In this document: piece after piece, positions 1 to 6,218 of the stretch
Layout of the letters: each line of letters opens with the position of its first letter
How positions within the stretch are numbered: position 1 is the stretch's first letter
DNA from: Campylobacteraceae bacterium
Lineage (GTDB): Bacteria > Campylobacterota > Campylobacteria > Campylobacterales > Sulfurovaceae
Length of the DNA: 10,071 bases
Direction: 5' to 3'
Assembly (NCBI GenBank): GCA_027022775.1
Contig: JALVXO010000145.1
Coordinates: 1 to 10,071, forward strand
Notes under the pieces: generated by a model
Databases searched by the model: none
Told to the model about the DNA's origin: nothing
Seen by the model: the letters and a program-made list of their open reading frames with translations, nothing else
Position numbers and translations under genes: made by a program

Positions 1-153
1 GTAGCTCATTAATCCAAATCCAAGCAAGCCGCCGTCAACAATTTCTAAGTTATCGGGTATTTCATAATTTGCCTCTATATATTTTGCTAAATAGGTTCCA
101 AGCCCTTCATCGCAAAACATAATATTACCCATTCCAACTAATGCTATTTTCAC
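1..153 (-). CDS. hydD: hydrogenase maturation protease HydD (N-terminal part, cut by window edge)
   Basis: The first 51 codons are visible and the gene runs off the left end. Translation from a GTG gives MKIALVGMGNIMFCDEGLGT followed by a VDGG motif at residues 39-42. This is the N-terminal pattern of the HyaD/HybD/HycI peptidases (family M52). These enzymes bind the nickel of a freshly loaded large subunit and cut off its C-terminal peptide. Glu16 matches the nickel-binding Glu16 of HybD, and Asp40 is the usual second acidic position. GTG is chosen because an AAAGGA site lies about 8 bases upstream and because the beta strand KIALVG starts there; the next ATG is codon 8, inside the G-x-G-N motif. 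The expected substrate is the HydB tail two genes upstream. The gene is last of the visible hyd genes and is separated from hydC by two hairpins. Confidence 0.9.
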   Translation of the reverse strand, partial: MKIALVGMGNIMFCDEGLGTYLAKYIEANYEIPDNLEIVDGGLLGFGLMSY

Positions 154-168
154 TTAATTTTTCCTTTA

Positions 169-218
169 AACCCAAATTTTGCATTAGATGATGTATCGGC
201 TAATGCAAATTTTGGGTT
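169..218 (-). promoter_or_regulatory. long stem-loop between hydC and hydD
   Basis: Arms of 19 bases (169-187 and 200-218) pair at 18 of 19 positions around a 12-base loop. On the minus-strand transcript it lies after the hydC stop and ends just before the AAAGGA ribosome binding site of hydD. No U run follows, so it does not look like a normal intrinsic terminator. A role in mRNA end protection or in lowering hydD expression relative to hydABC is inference. Confidence 0.7.
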
Positions 219-222
219 AATA

Positions 223-235
223 GCGGCAAAGCCGC
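223..235 (-). promoter_or_regulatory. small GC-rich hairpin after hydC
   Basis: GCGGC (223-227) and GCCGC (231-235) form a 5-bp stem around three bases, 19 bases past the hydC stop. The transcript continues with UAUUAA rather than a U run, so termination would be weak. With the larger stem-loop at 169-218 it makes a tandem hairpin pair in the hydC-hydD gap. Confidence 0.5.
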
Positions 236-242
236 ACAATTA

Positions 243-270
243 GCTTTGCGCTTTTAGCTTTGTGCTTTGT
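243..270 (+). repeat. array of four 7-base units overlapping the hydC 3' end
   Basis: On the plus strand the units are GCTTTGC at 243, GCTTTTA at 250, GCTTTGT at 257 and GCTTTGT at 264. They share GCTTT with two variable bases. The array includes the hydC stop codon (254-256) and the codons for its last residues. A similar array lies at 5784-5811 in the opposite orientation. Confidence 0.6.
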
Positions 271-997
271 CATTTTCTTTTACAAATTTACTGCCGCCAA
301 ATGCAATGGCAATATCCCCTTCTTGCCAGAAAATTGTTCTCCAAACCTGGTAATAGATATGAAAAACAACCCAAACAATAATCAGCCACATTGTAGCATG
401 ATGAGAGATTCTAACATCCATAATTGTTGCCACACCACCGGAACTGCCAACCAATGCATGGCTTACAGGAATTGTCCAATCGGTTGCCAGATGCAAAAGA
501 GCCGGCCACCAGGTTCCAATAGAGCTTTGCCCGCTCTCTAATCCATGAACATACAGCTGTAAACCGGTAAAGAGCATCCATGCTAAAAGCAGATGGAATA
601 TCGTAAAATATACCGTATTAAAACTGTCACTATGGCTACTATCAAAATTTTTGCTTCTGTTTAATGTGATTAAATTCATTAAAACCGCAAAAAACTCTTT
701 AATATTTTTAGCTGTTGGCAACACCTTCTTATAAGGTTTCTCAAATCTTGAGAAGAAATAAAGATATGCAACTACAATTGATGTAACATCAAAAATAATC
801 GCAACTATAAAATGCCCCCATCTATTCCACGCCATTACATATTTATTAACCGCAGGCTCTGCAATAAGAGTCTGATAGTATGGCGCAGCTATATAGAGCC
901 CTGTTGCAATTGCTACTATCATCGAGAAAAAATTGACCCAGTGGATTAATCTCATCGCACCGGTCATTCTTTCTACTTTTTTGTATCCTTTTTTCAT
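254..997 (-). CDS. hydC: Ni/Fe-hydrogenase cytochrome b subunit HydC
   Basis: A 247-residue di-heme cytochrome b that anchors the hydrogenase in the inner membrane and passes electrons from HydA to the quinone pool. Four membrane segments are visible at about 22-38, 62-82, 128-150 and 201-219. Candidate heme ligands are His19, His62, His199 and His213. Their spacing resembles the four ligands known for Wolinella succinogenes HydC (25, 67, 186, 200), including the 14-residue gap between the last pair. The ATG follows an AAAGGAG site by 6 bases, and this site overlaps the hydB stop codon, so hydB and hydC are probably translationally linked. The last few codons lie in a 7-base repeat array, so the extreme C-terminus (DKAQS) may be repeat-derived. 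Confidence 0.95.
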   Translation of the reverse strand: MKKGYKKVERMTGAMRLIHWVNFFSMIVAIATGLYIAAPYYQTLIAEPAVNKYVMAWNRWGHFIVAIIFDVTSIVVAYLYFFSRFEKPYKKVLPTAKNIKEFFAVLMNLITLNRSKNFDSSHSDSFNTVYFTIFHLLLAWMLFTGLQLYVHGLESGQSSIGTWWPALLHLATDWTIPVSHALVGSSGGVATIMDVRISHHATMWLIIVWVVFHIYYQVWRTIFWQEGDIAIAFGGSKFVKENDKAQS

Positions 998-1008
998 AGC
1001 AAACTCCT

Positions 1009-2769
1009 TTAGAATGCGCAGGTAGGATCAACTTTGTAAACTGCTAACTCCTTGCCTTTTGTATCGACAACATGCACTGCACAAGCAATACAAGGGTCGA
1101 AGCTGTGGATTGTTCTTACAATTTCTAAAGGCTGCTCAGGGTCTGCCACTTTTGTTCCAATCAATGCTGCTTCATAAGCTCCCATTTGGTTTTTGCCGTC
1201 TCTAGGACCTGCATTCCATGTAGATGGAACAATTGCTTGATAATTTGTAACTTTGCCGTCTTTAATTTTTACCCAATGCCCTAATGCTCCGCGCGGCGCC
1301 TCTGCAAGCCCTACACCTTTTGTATCTTTAGAAACCTTTTCAAAATCAAACTCTGTCCATGTGCTTAAATCTCCGCTTGCAACATTTTTTGCAAGTTCAT
1401 CAATCCACTCAAACATAACATCTGCCATTAATTCAGTCTCAATTGCGCGTGCTGCTGTTCTTCCGATTGTAGAAAAGAGCACCTCTATAGGAAGTCCTGA
1501 ACGCTTCAAGAAATTTCCTACATATTTTTTAATTCTTGCATCTCCAGCCACATACCCTACCACCATTCTTGCAAGCGGGCCAACCTCTACAGCCTTGCCG
1601 TCATATCTTGGTGATTTAATCCACGAATATTTCTCTTTTGTTTTAAGGTATGCATATCCGTCTTCTTTTTTCTCTAATCCGGTGTAATGAGGTATTGTAG
1701 TTCCTTCATAAGGGTGTTCCGGCTTACCTGTGCCTTTGTACCAAGAGTGGGTAACATCTTCGGTTATTTTGCTTGTATCCAATTTATGCAATTTAGTTAA
1801 ATCACCGTCTAAAACAAGCCCGCTAGGGAAAAGAAGAGCCGACTTATAAAAGCCGGTATCATCAAGTCTAAAGTCTCCGTAACTCATATAACTTAAAAGC
1901 CCGCCGCCAGTTCCGCCTACACCTTTATATGTAGCATCTTTATCGGTAGCTTCATCTTTATACATCGTTCCAGCCATATAAACATCTGGCAAATATGCAC
2001 CCTTAATAAATTCAACTCCATCTTTAAGCAACTGTTTAAAAAGAGCAATTCTTGCCGGGTTTTGAATATCTTGCACGCAAGTAACGCCTCCTACAACAAT
2101 AGATTGTGGATGCGGGTTTTTACCACCAAAAATTGCTTGCATCTTAGCTAAATCTCTTTGAATATCAAGCGCTTTTAGATAGTGCGTAACAGCTACAAGA
2201 TTTTGTTCTGGAGTTAGTTTATAACTTGGATTGCCCCAATATCCATTTCCAAAAATACCAAGCCGTCCTTGTTTTACAAATTTAATGATTCTCTCTTTTA
2301 CTGCTTTAAAATCATCTGCACCGCTAAAATATGGTTTATATCCCGCAATATCTGCCCATTTTTTAGCCTCTTTTGCAGCAAGTTCTGGGTCTGCTTTTGT
2401 AGCTGAAACAACATCAACAAAATCAAGCGCATGCAGGTGATAAAAATGAACCAAATGGTCATGAACATACAAAGCGCCCTGAATTAGATTTCTTACAAGT
2501 CTAGCATTTTTTGGAATTGTAATTTTAAAAGCATCTTCAACTGCTTCGATACTTCTTTGATAATGTGTTCCGGTGCACACACCGCAAATTCTCATTGCCA
2601 TTAAACCGCAATCTCTAGGGTCGCGCCCTTTCATAATTGTTTCAATTCCTCTAAACATTGTAGAAGATGAGTAAGCATCTACAATTTTATTATCTTCAAA
2701 TATCGCTTCTATTCTCAAATGCCCCTCAATTCTTGTAATTGGGTCAACAATAATATGTTTTTTAGCCAT
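1009..2769 (-). CDS. hydB: [NiFe]-hydrogenase large subunit HydB
   Basis: A 586-residue catalytic subunit of a group 1 membrane-bound uptake hydrogenase, which oxidises H2 on the periplasmic side. Both active-site motifs are intact: RICGVCTGTH near the N-terminus (Cys62, Cys65) and DPCIACAVH near the end (Cys560, Cys563, His566). These four cysteines bind the Ni-Fe(CN)2CO centre. The protein continues 20 residues past His566, the expected peptide removed by a HydD-type protease after nickel insertion. There is no Tat signal of its own, so it should travel with HydA. Its ATG overlaps the hydA stop by one base (TAATG) and follows an AAGGAGAG site. Length and motifs are normal for the family. 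Confidence 0.97.
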   Translation of the reverse strand: MAKKHIIVDPITRIEGHLRIEAIFEDNKIVDAYSSSTMFRGIETIMKGRDPRDCGLMAMRICGVCTGTHYQRSIEAVEDAFKITIPKNARLVRNLIQGALYVHDHLVHFYHLHALDFVDVVSATKADPELAAKEAKKWADIAGYKPYFSGADDFKAVKERIIKFVKQGRLGIFGNGYWGNPSYKLTPEQNLVAVTHYLKALDIQRDLAKMQAIFGGKNPHPQSIVVGGVTCVQDIQNPARIALFKQLLKDGVEFIKGAYLPDVYMAGTMYKDEATDKDATYKGVGGTGGGLLSYMSYGDFRLDDTGFYKSALLFPSGLVLDGDLTKLHKLDTSKITEDVTHSWYKGTGKPEHPYEGTTIPHYTGLEKKEDGYAYLKTKEKYSWIKSPRYDGKAVEVGPLARMVVGYVAGDARIKKYVGNFLKRSGLPIEVLFSTIGRTAARAIETELMADVMFEWIDELAKNVASGDLSTWTEFDFEKVSKDTKGVGLAEAPRGALGHWVKIKDGKVTNYQAIVPSTWNAGPRDGKNQMGAYEAALIGTKVADPEQPLEIVRTIHSFDPCIACAVHVVDTKGKELAVYKVDPTCAF

Positions 2770-4007
2770 TATGCCTCTCCTTGATTATCTTTTTTGCCTG
2801 CTATTGCACTTGCTGCTGCGTGAATTCCAATGCCAATACCTGCTGCTGTAAGTAAACCTAAACCAAATTCGTCAACACTTTTCTCTACGCCGCCTGTTGG
2901 TGCTTTGATATTGGCATTTGCCATTGGGCGCTCATACGCATATTTATCCCAAAAATCAGGTTCACTACATCCAATACAACCGCGTCCAACACCGACCGGC
3001 CAGTTAACACCTTCGTTATATCTGATGATAGAACAGTTGTTAAATGTCATAGGACCTTTACAACCCATTTTGTATAGACAGAAGTTATTCTTAGCACCCT
3101 CATCACCCCACTCTTCTACAAATTCGCCCGCATCAAAGTGTGCTCTTCTTTCGCAATTATCGTGAATTCTATATCCAAATGCGAATTTAGGACGAAGCAG
3201 AGAATCTAGCTCTGGAAGCTGCCCTGTCAATACATAATGCAGCAGCACCCCAACCATATTCGAAGGGTTTGCAGGACAGGCAGGAATATTTACAATCGGT
3301 TTGCCTTGAACAACCTCCATAACACCTTTCGCATCAGTCGGATTTGGAGCCGCAGCAGGAACGCCGCCAAATGTTGCGCAAGAACCTACCGCAACAACAG
3401 CAGCCGCATCATTTGCCAATTTTGTTAAATGCTCTATAAAAGTTTCCGCTTTTGCACCAATTGTTCCAAAATGCCCGTCTATTCCCATAGGAACAGAGCC
3501 TTCCACAAACAGAATATACTTTCCTTTAAATGTTTTAACTGCATCTTCAAGCTGTTTTTCAGCTTGATGACCAGATGGAGCCATTAGCGTCTCGTGGAAC
3601 TCCAAAGAGATAATATCAAGTAAAATTTCATCAATTTTTGGTCCGTCGCTTCTTAAAAGCGCTTCTGAGTTGCCTGCACAGTCTTGAAGCTCAATCCAAA
3701 TAACCGGCACCCTGTTCATTAATGTTGCCGCTTCTGCAACCAGCGGAGTAAAAGAAGCCGGAAGCATTAACATTGCAGTAGTGGCAGATGCCCATTTAAG
3801 AAAATCTCTTCTGTTAACCCCCTCCTCTTCAATTACCTCTTTAATTTTAATATTGCTTCCTACAGGAGCCATACTTTTTAATTTATCTAGTCTGGCGCGA
3901 CATTGAGCATACAGTTTTTGATAATACTGCTCACCTTTATTGGTTTCGACTTTGGCACTCTTGGCTGTAAATAGGCTCTTTATAGACTCTATTCTATCAC
4001 CCGGCAT
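2769..4007 (-). CDS. hydA: [NiFe]-hydrogenase small subunit HydA, Tat-exported
   Basis: The iron-sulfur electron-transfer subunit, 412 residues from the chosen start. ATG at 4007 is preferred because AAAGGAG lies 5 bases before it; an in-frame ATG at 4034 (nine residues longer) has no such site. Residues 66-71 are the Tat motif RRDFLK, after an extension of about 65 residues; a hydrophobic stretch and VAEA follow. A glycine- and alanine-rich segment near the C-terminus (GLGLLTAAGIGIGIHAAASA) should be the membrane anchor touching HydC. Expected distal and medial cluster ligands are present (IHDNC, LYKMGCKGP, NNCS, RGCIGC). Proximal-cluster ligands in SCATFGG and NIPACP are present too. However, the usual CxGC motif reads CAGNSE: Cys110 is followed by Asn113 where the second Cys is expected. 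The codon is AAC in a clean frame. Confidence 0.96.
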   Translation of the reverse strand: MPGDRIESIKSLFTAKSAKVETNKGEQYYQKLYAQCRARLDKLKSMAPVGSNIKIKEVIEEEGVNRRDFLKWASATTAMLMLPASFTPLVAEAATLMNRVPVIWIELQDCAGNSEALLRSDGPKIDEILLDIISLEFHETLMAPSGHQAEKQLEDAVKTFKGKYILFVEGSVPMGIDGHFGTIGAKAETFIEHLTKLANDAAAVVAVGSCATFGGVPAAAPNPTDAKGVMEVVQGKPIVNIPACPANPSNMVGVLLHYVLTGQLPELDSLLRPKFAFGYRIHDNCERRAHFDAGEFVEEWGDEGAKNNFCLYKMGCKGPMTFNNCSIIRYNEGVNWPVGVGRGCIGCSEPDFWDKYAYERPMANANIKAPTGGVEKSVDEFGLGLLTAAGIGIGIHAAASAIAGKKDNQGEA

Positions 4008-4023
4008 TACTTCTCCTTTAACT

Positions 4024-4033
4024 TGAATATTCA
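4024..4033. promoter_or_regulatory. palindrome TGAATATTCA in the hydA leader
   Basis: A perfect 10-base palindrome lies 17 bases upstream of the chosen hydA start. It uses the same half sites (TGAAT/ATTCA) as the larger palindrome at 4068-4083, with centres 47 bases apart. It overlaps the rejected upstream ATG. A paired operator is possible, but AT-rich sequence makes short palindromes common. Confidence 0.35.
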
Positions 4034-4067
4034 TTCACTATTTTAAATCAGTTTCATTTAAGTTACT

Positions 4068-4083
4068 ATGAATAAATATTCAT
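4068..4083. promoter_or_regulatory. 16-base palindromic operator candidate in the hydA-ychF gap
   Basis: ATGAATA and TATTCAT are perfect inverted 7-base arms around AA. The core fits TGAAT-N4-ATTCA with an all-A/T spacer, the published enterobacterial ARG-box pattern, and is also a shape used by many TetR-family repressors. It sits downstream of the proposed hydA -10 element, where a bound protein could block hydA transcription. The regulator is unknown. Confidence 0.45.
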
Positions 4084-4102
4084 TTATTGACTAATGCACT
4101 AA

Positions 4103-4131
4103 ATTATATATTTTTGTGTAGCTTTGAAACA
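4103..4131 (-). promoter_or_regulatory. probable hydA promoter
   Basis: On the minus strand TATAAT occupies 4108 down to 4103, with TGTTTC at 4131-4126 at the -35 distance (17-base spacer). The -35 is poor, as is common in Campylobacterota. Transcription would start near 4096 and leave a leader of about 90 bases that carries both TGAAT/ATTCA palindromes. Confidence 0.45.
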
Positions 4132-4139
4132 GCAATAAC

Positions 4140-4168
4140 ACTTTGGGTTAAAATAAACCCGGTATAAT
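4140..4168 (+). promoter_or_regulatory. probable ychF promoter with inverted repeat in the spacer
   Basis: TATAAT at 4163-4168 lies 28 bases upstream of the ychF start; the -35 region (ACTTTG at 4140) is weak. Between them GGGTT (4145-4149) and AACCC (4156-4160) form an inverted repeat with a 6-base gap, which could be a binding site. The SD GGAGAG follows just before the start codon. Confidence 0.5.
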
Positions 4169-4195
4169 TGCAGAAAAAGTTAAATGGAGAGATAA

Positions 4196-5296
4196 ATGGG
4201 TTTAGGTATTGGTTTGGTCGGGCTGCCTAATGTGGGTAAATCTACAACTTTCAATGCGCTTACAAAAGCTCAAAATGCAGAGAGTGCAAACTATCCGTTT
4301 TGCACGATAGAACCGAATAAAGCGGTAGTTCCAGTGCCCGATAAAAGGCTTGATGAATTGGCAAAAATTGTAAATCCGCAAAGAATTCAATACTCCACAA
4401 TCGATTTTGTCGATATTGCGGGGCTTGTTAAGGGGGCTAGCAAAGGTGAAGGACTTGGAAATAAATTTTTAAGCAATATTAAAGAGACAGAGGTGATTTT
4501 GCAAATTGTGCGCTGCTTTGATGATGAAAATATCACCCATGTAGAAGGCAGCGTTGACCCGGTACGCGATATTGAAATTATCGAAACTGAACTTCTGCTT
4601 GCCGATATAGAATCGCTCGAAAAGAGAATTGCCAACCTTCAAAGAAAGGCAAAAGGCAGCGATAAAAATGCAAAAGCCCAATTAGAGGTTGCTCAGGAGT
4701 TGCTAAAACATTTAGAAAACGAACAGCCCGCTTCCACTTTCGAAAATGACAGCGATGCATTTAAAACTTTAATAAAAGAGCTGCGCCTGCTTACTGCAAA
4801 AGAGATTATTTACGGTGCAAATGTAGATGAAGATTCGCTTGCCGAAGATAATGAGTATGTAAAAGCGCTAAAAGAGTATGCCGCTAAGCGTAACAGGGAA
4901 GTTATTAAACTTTGCGCAAAAATCGAAGAAGAGATGGTCGGCTTTGATGAAGAAGAGAAACAGGAAATGCTTGAATCGCTAGGAGTTAAAGAGTCCGGAC
5001 TGGATCAGATTATAAAAAAAGGTTTCGATAAACTGGGATTAATGAGTTACTTTACAGCAGGTGTTAAAGAGGTACGCTCCTGGACAATTAAAAAAGGGAC
5101 AACCGCGCCAAAAGCTGCTGCGGTAATCCATAACGATTTCGAAAAAGGATTTATTAGAGCCGAAGTTATCAGTTATGAAGATTTTATTAAATATGGCGGA
5201 GAAGCGGGAGCAAAAGAGGCTGGAAAAATGAGACTGGAGGGCAAAGATTACATTGTGCAAGACGGCGATGTGATGCACTTTAGATTTAATGTGTAG
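4196..5296 (+). CDS. ychF: redox-regulated ATPase YchF (Obg/OLA1 family)
   Basis: A 366-residue cytosolic P-loop protein of normal length for the family. YchF/OLA1 proteins bind ribosomes and prefer ATP over GTP. Walker A is GLPNVGKS at residues 9-16, the switch region NYPFCTIEPN is at 32-41, and the DxxG motif is DIAG at 73-76. The usual G4 motif NKxD is replaced by NVDE at 209-212, in keeping with relaxed nucleotide specificity. Residues about 127-195 look like the helical coiled-coil insertion. The C-terminal 80 or so residues form the TGS domain, ending in the typical DGDVMHFRFNV. ATG follows GGAGAG by 5 bases. The gene is divergent from hydA and probably cotranscribed with the lipoprotein gene downstream, whose ribosome binding site abuts its stop codon. 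Confidence 0.97.
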   Translation: MGLGIGLVGLPNVGKSTTFNALTKAQNAESANYPFCTIEPNKAVVPVPDKRLDELAKIVNPQRIQYSTIDFVDIAGLVKGASKGEGLGNKFLSNIKETEVILQIVRCFDDENITHVEGSVDPVRDIEIIETELLLADIESLEKRIANLQRKAKGSDKNAKAQLEVAQELLKHLENEQPASTFENDSDAFKTLIKELRLLTAKEIIYGANVDEDSLAEDNEYVKALKEYAAKRNREVIKLCAKIEEEMVGFDEEEKQEMLESLGVKESGLDQIIKKGFDKLGLMSYFTAGVKEVRSWTIKKGTTAPKAAAVIHNDFEKGFIRAEVISYEDFIKYGGEAGAKEAGKMRLEGKDYIVQDGDVMHFRFNV

Positions 5297-5305
5297 GAGA
5301 GGATT

Positions 5306-5779
5306 GTGAAAAAAACTATTTTAGCGGCACTGGCTGCGGTTTTAATGGTAAGCGGATGCTCCGAGAAGACAAAACATGCAAAAAGCAAATTTGTAAAAGA
5401 TGAAATAAGCCGGTATGACAACAATAAAACAATAGAGATAATTTTAAATGCCCTAAAGCCAAAAAATTACAGATTTGTAGCCAGTTTCGACCATGAAAAA
5501 GAGGCACTCAATTTAAAAAAGATGCTCTACCCTACCAAAACCGTAGAGATTATAAACAGTAAAATATCTACAAAACTTATCAGCTGCAACCCCTCAATTG
5601 CACTTGAATTTCCGCTTAAAATCACAATATATAACGAAATTAACGGAAAAACCCATGTTGCATACACCGACCCGGAATATTGGAGTTTAAAACATAATGT
5701 AAAAGAGCAAGAGTGTATTAACCTTCTAATTTTAACCAAACAGGATTTACAAGAAGCTGTAAGCAAAGTTGCTAAATAA
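5306..5779 (+). CDS. DUF302-domain lipoprotein
   Basis: A 157-residue protein with a type II signal peptide: a positively charged start, a hydrophobic core and the lipobox VSGC, with lipidated Cys at 18. The mature part resembles the DUF302 family: the segment FVASFDHEKEAL, then CNPSIALEFPLKITIY and HVAYTDPEYW follow the family order. The fold is known but no enzyme activity is established, so no function is claimed. Two further Cys (in SCNPS and QECIN) could form a disulfide in the periplasm. The GTG start is chosen because AGGAGAGG lies just upstream, next to the ychF stop codon, and because the signal peptide starts there. The short gap from ychF suggests one transcript. Confidence 0.85.
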   Translation: MKKTILAALAAVLMVSGCSEKTKHAKSKFVKDEISRYDNNKTIEIILNALKPKNYRFVASFDHEKEALNLKKMLYPTKTVEIINSKISTKLISCNPSIALEFPLKITIYNEINGKTHVAYTDPEYWSLKHNVKEQECINLLILTKQDLQEAVSKVAK

Positions 5780-5783
5780 GCTT

Positions 5784-5811
5784 AAAGCGTAAAGCTCAAA
5801 GCCAAAAGCCA
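5784..5811 (+). repeat. array of four 7-base units (AAAGCNN)
   Basis: Units are AAAGCGT at 5784, AAAGCTC at 5791, AAAGCCA at 5798 and AAAGCCA at 5805, starting five bases after the lipoprotein stop codon and running into the first REP-like element at 5813. It is the reverse-complement family of the array at 243-270. Both arrays lie at the 3' end of a gene. Confidence 0.6.
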
Positions 5812-5812
5812 A

Positions 5813-5913
5813 TAATCCGAACGTAGGTCGGGGTGCCCTCACCCCGACATTTTGATGTTTTGCTGCTTAAAAGACAAGATGCAAAACATATCTGTTTCAA
5901 AAACCGTGGATTC
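5813..5913 (+). repeat. REP-like element, copy A
   Basis: This copy aligns without gaps to 6045-6145, at about 80 of 101 identical bases by my count. It contains GTAG followed by a perfect 9-bp hairpin, GTCGGGGTG (5827-5835) and CACCCCGAC (5840-5848), around CCCT. A GTAG-type foot beside a GC-rich palindrome is typical of REP sequences mobilised by RAYT transposases (REP-associated tyrosine transposases). Further paired segments follow: ATGTTTTGC with GCAAAACAT, and an imperfect GTTT/AAAC hairpin. The first hairpin, followed by ATTTTGATGTTTT, might also terminate ychF-lipoprotein transcripts. No transposase gene is in the window. Confidence 0.8.
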
Positions 5914-5917
5914 ATTC

Positions 5918-5993
5918 AGAAAACAGATAGCAGAGAACAGAAAACGGTAATAAAAAATATTTACAGTTTTCCGTTTTCCGCTTTCAGTTTTCT
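5918..5993 (+). repeat. inverted pair of 7-base-unit arrays forming a long imperfect hairpin
   Basis: Left arm: AGAAAAC at 5918, AGATAGC at 5925, AGAGAAC at 5932, AGAAAAC at 5939. Right arm: GTTTTCC at 5966, GTTTTCC at 5973, GCTTTCA at 5980, GTTTTCT at 5987. Laid against each other the arms pair at 22 of 28 positions around a 20-base AT-rich loop. The outermost units pair perfectly. Right-arm unit order matches the array at 6303-6330. Confidence 0.65.
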
Positions 5994-6044
5994 GCACGGA
6001 ATGACAAATTGCGTTTCTTTTCTGGCAGCAAAAAATATTTTCTG

Positions 6045-6145
6045 TAATCCGAATGTATGTCGGGGTGTCCTCACCCCGACGTTTTAACGTTATGTCACCT
6101 GAAAGAATGGAAGCAAAACATATCGGTTTGATAAACCGTAAATTC
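6045..6145 (+). repeat. REP-like element, copy B
   Basis: Second copy, 232 bases after copy A and in the same orientation. The 9-bp stem arms (6059-6067 and 6072-6080) are identical to those of copy A, and the only change in the hairpin is in its loop. The foot reads GTAT instead of GTAG. A following short palindrome reads ACGTTTTAACGT (6079-6090) where copy A has ACATTTTGATGT, an A-T to G-C pair change that keeps pairing. CGGTTT and AAACCG (6124-6138) form another hairpin, perfect here and imperfect in copy A. Confidence 0.8.
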
Positions 6146-6157
6146 CTGGTCAAGCTA

Positions 6158-6205
6158 GGAATGACAGGATGCCAGGCTAGCCGTCATTCCCGCGAAAGCG
6201 GGAAT
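6158..6205 (+). repeat. short REP with GAAA loop (dRS3-like pattern)
   Basis: ATTCCCGC (6186-6193) and GCGGGAAT (6198-6205) pair perfectly around GAAA, a stable GNRA-type loop. The pattern ATTCCC-N8-GGGAAT is that described for neisserial dRS3 repeats. Similar CATTCCCGC repeats occur in many proteobacteria. An alternative pairing exists with GGAATGAC at 6158-6165 against GTCATTCC at 6183-6190. The same GGAATGAC box also occurs at 5998-6005, so remnants of the family are scattered in this island. Confidence 0.7.
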
Positions 6206-6218
6206 CCAGGGATTTTGG

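Noticed and set aside
169..218. Intrinsic terminator after hydC
   Set aside because: The stem is followed by UAAAGGAAAAAUU and the hydD start, with no U run, so it does not fit a terminator.
1253..1687. Open frames antisense to hydB, hydA, ychF and rho (several of 60-144 codons)
   Set aside because: Shadows of well-supported coding frames, with no family resemblance and no ribosome binding sites.
4008..4034. Upstream ATG of hydA at 4034
   Set aside because: No ribosome binding site there, whereas AAAGGAG precedes the ATG at 4007; the Tat motif is unaffected by the choice.
4068..4083. Firm assignment of the palindrome to ArgR
   Set aside because: The match to the ARG-box pattern is good, but hydrogenase genes are not known arginine targets, the region is AT-rich and no argR is in view; a TetR-type site is equally possible.
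5833..6087. Plus-strand open frame of 84 codons in the repeat island, with a minus-strand frame at 5839-6153
   Set aside because: Both run through REP hairpins and heptamer arrays, have no ribosome binding site and give no recognisable protein.
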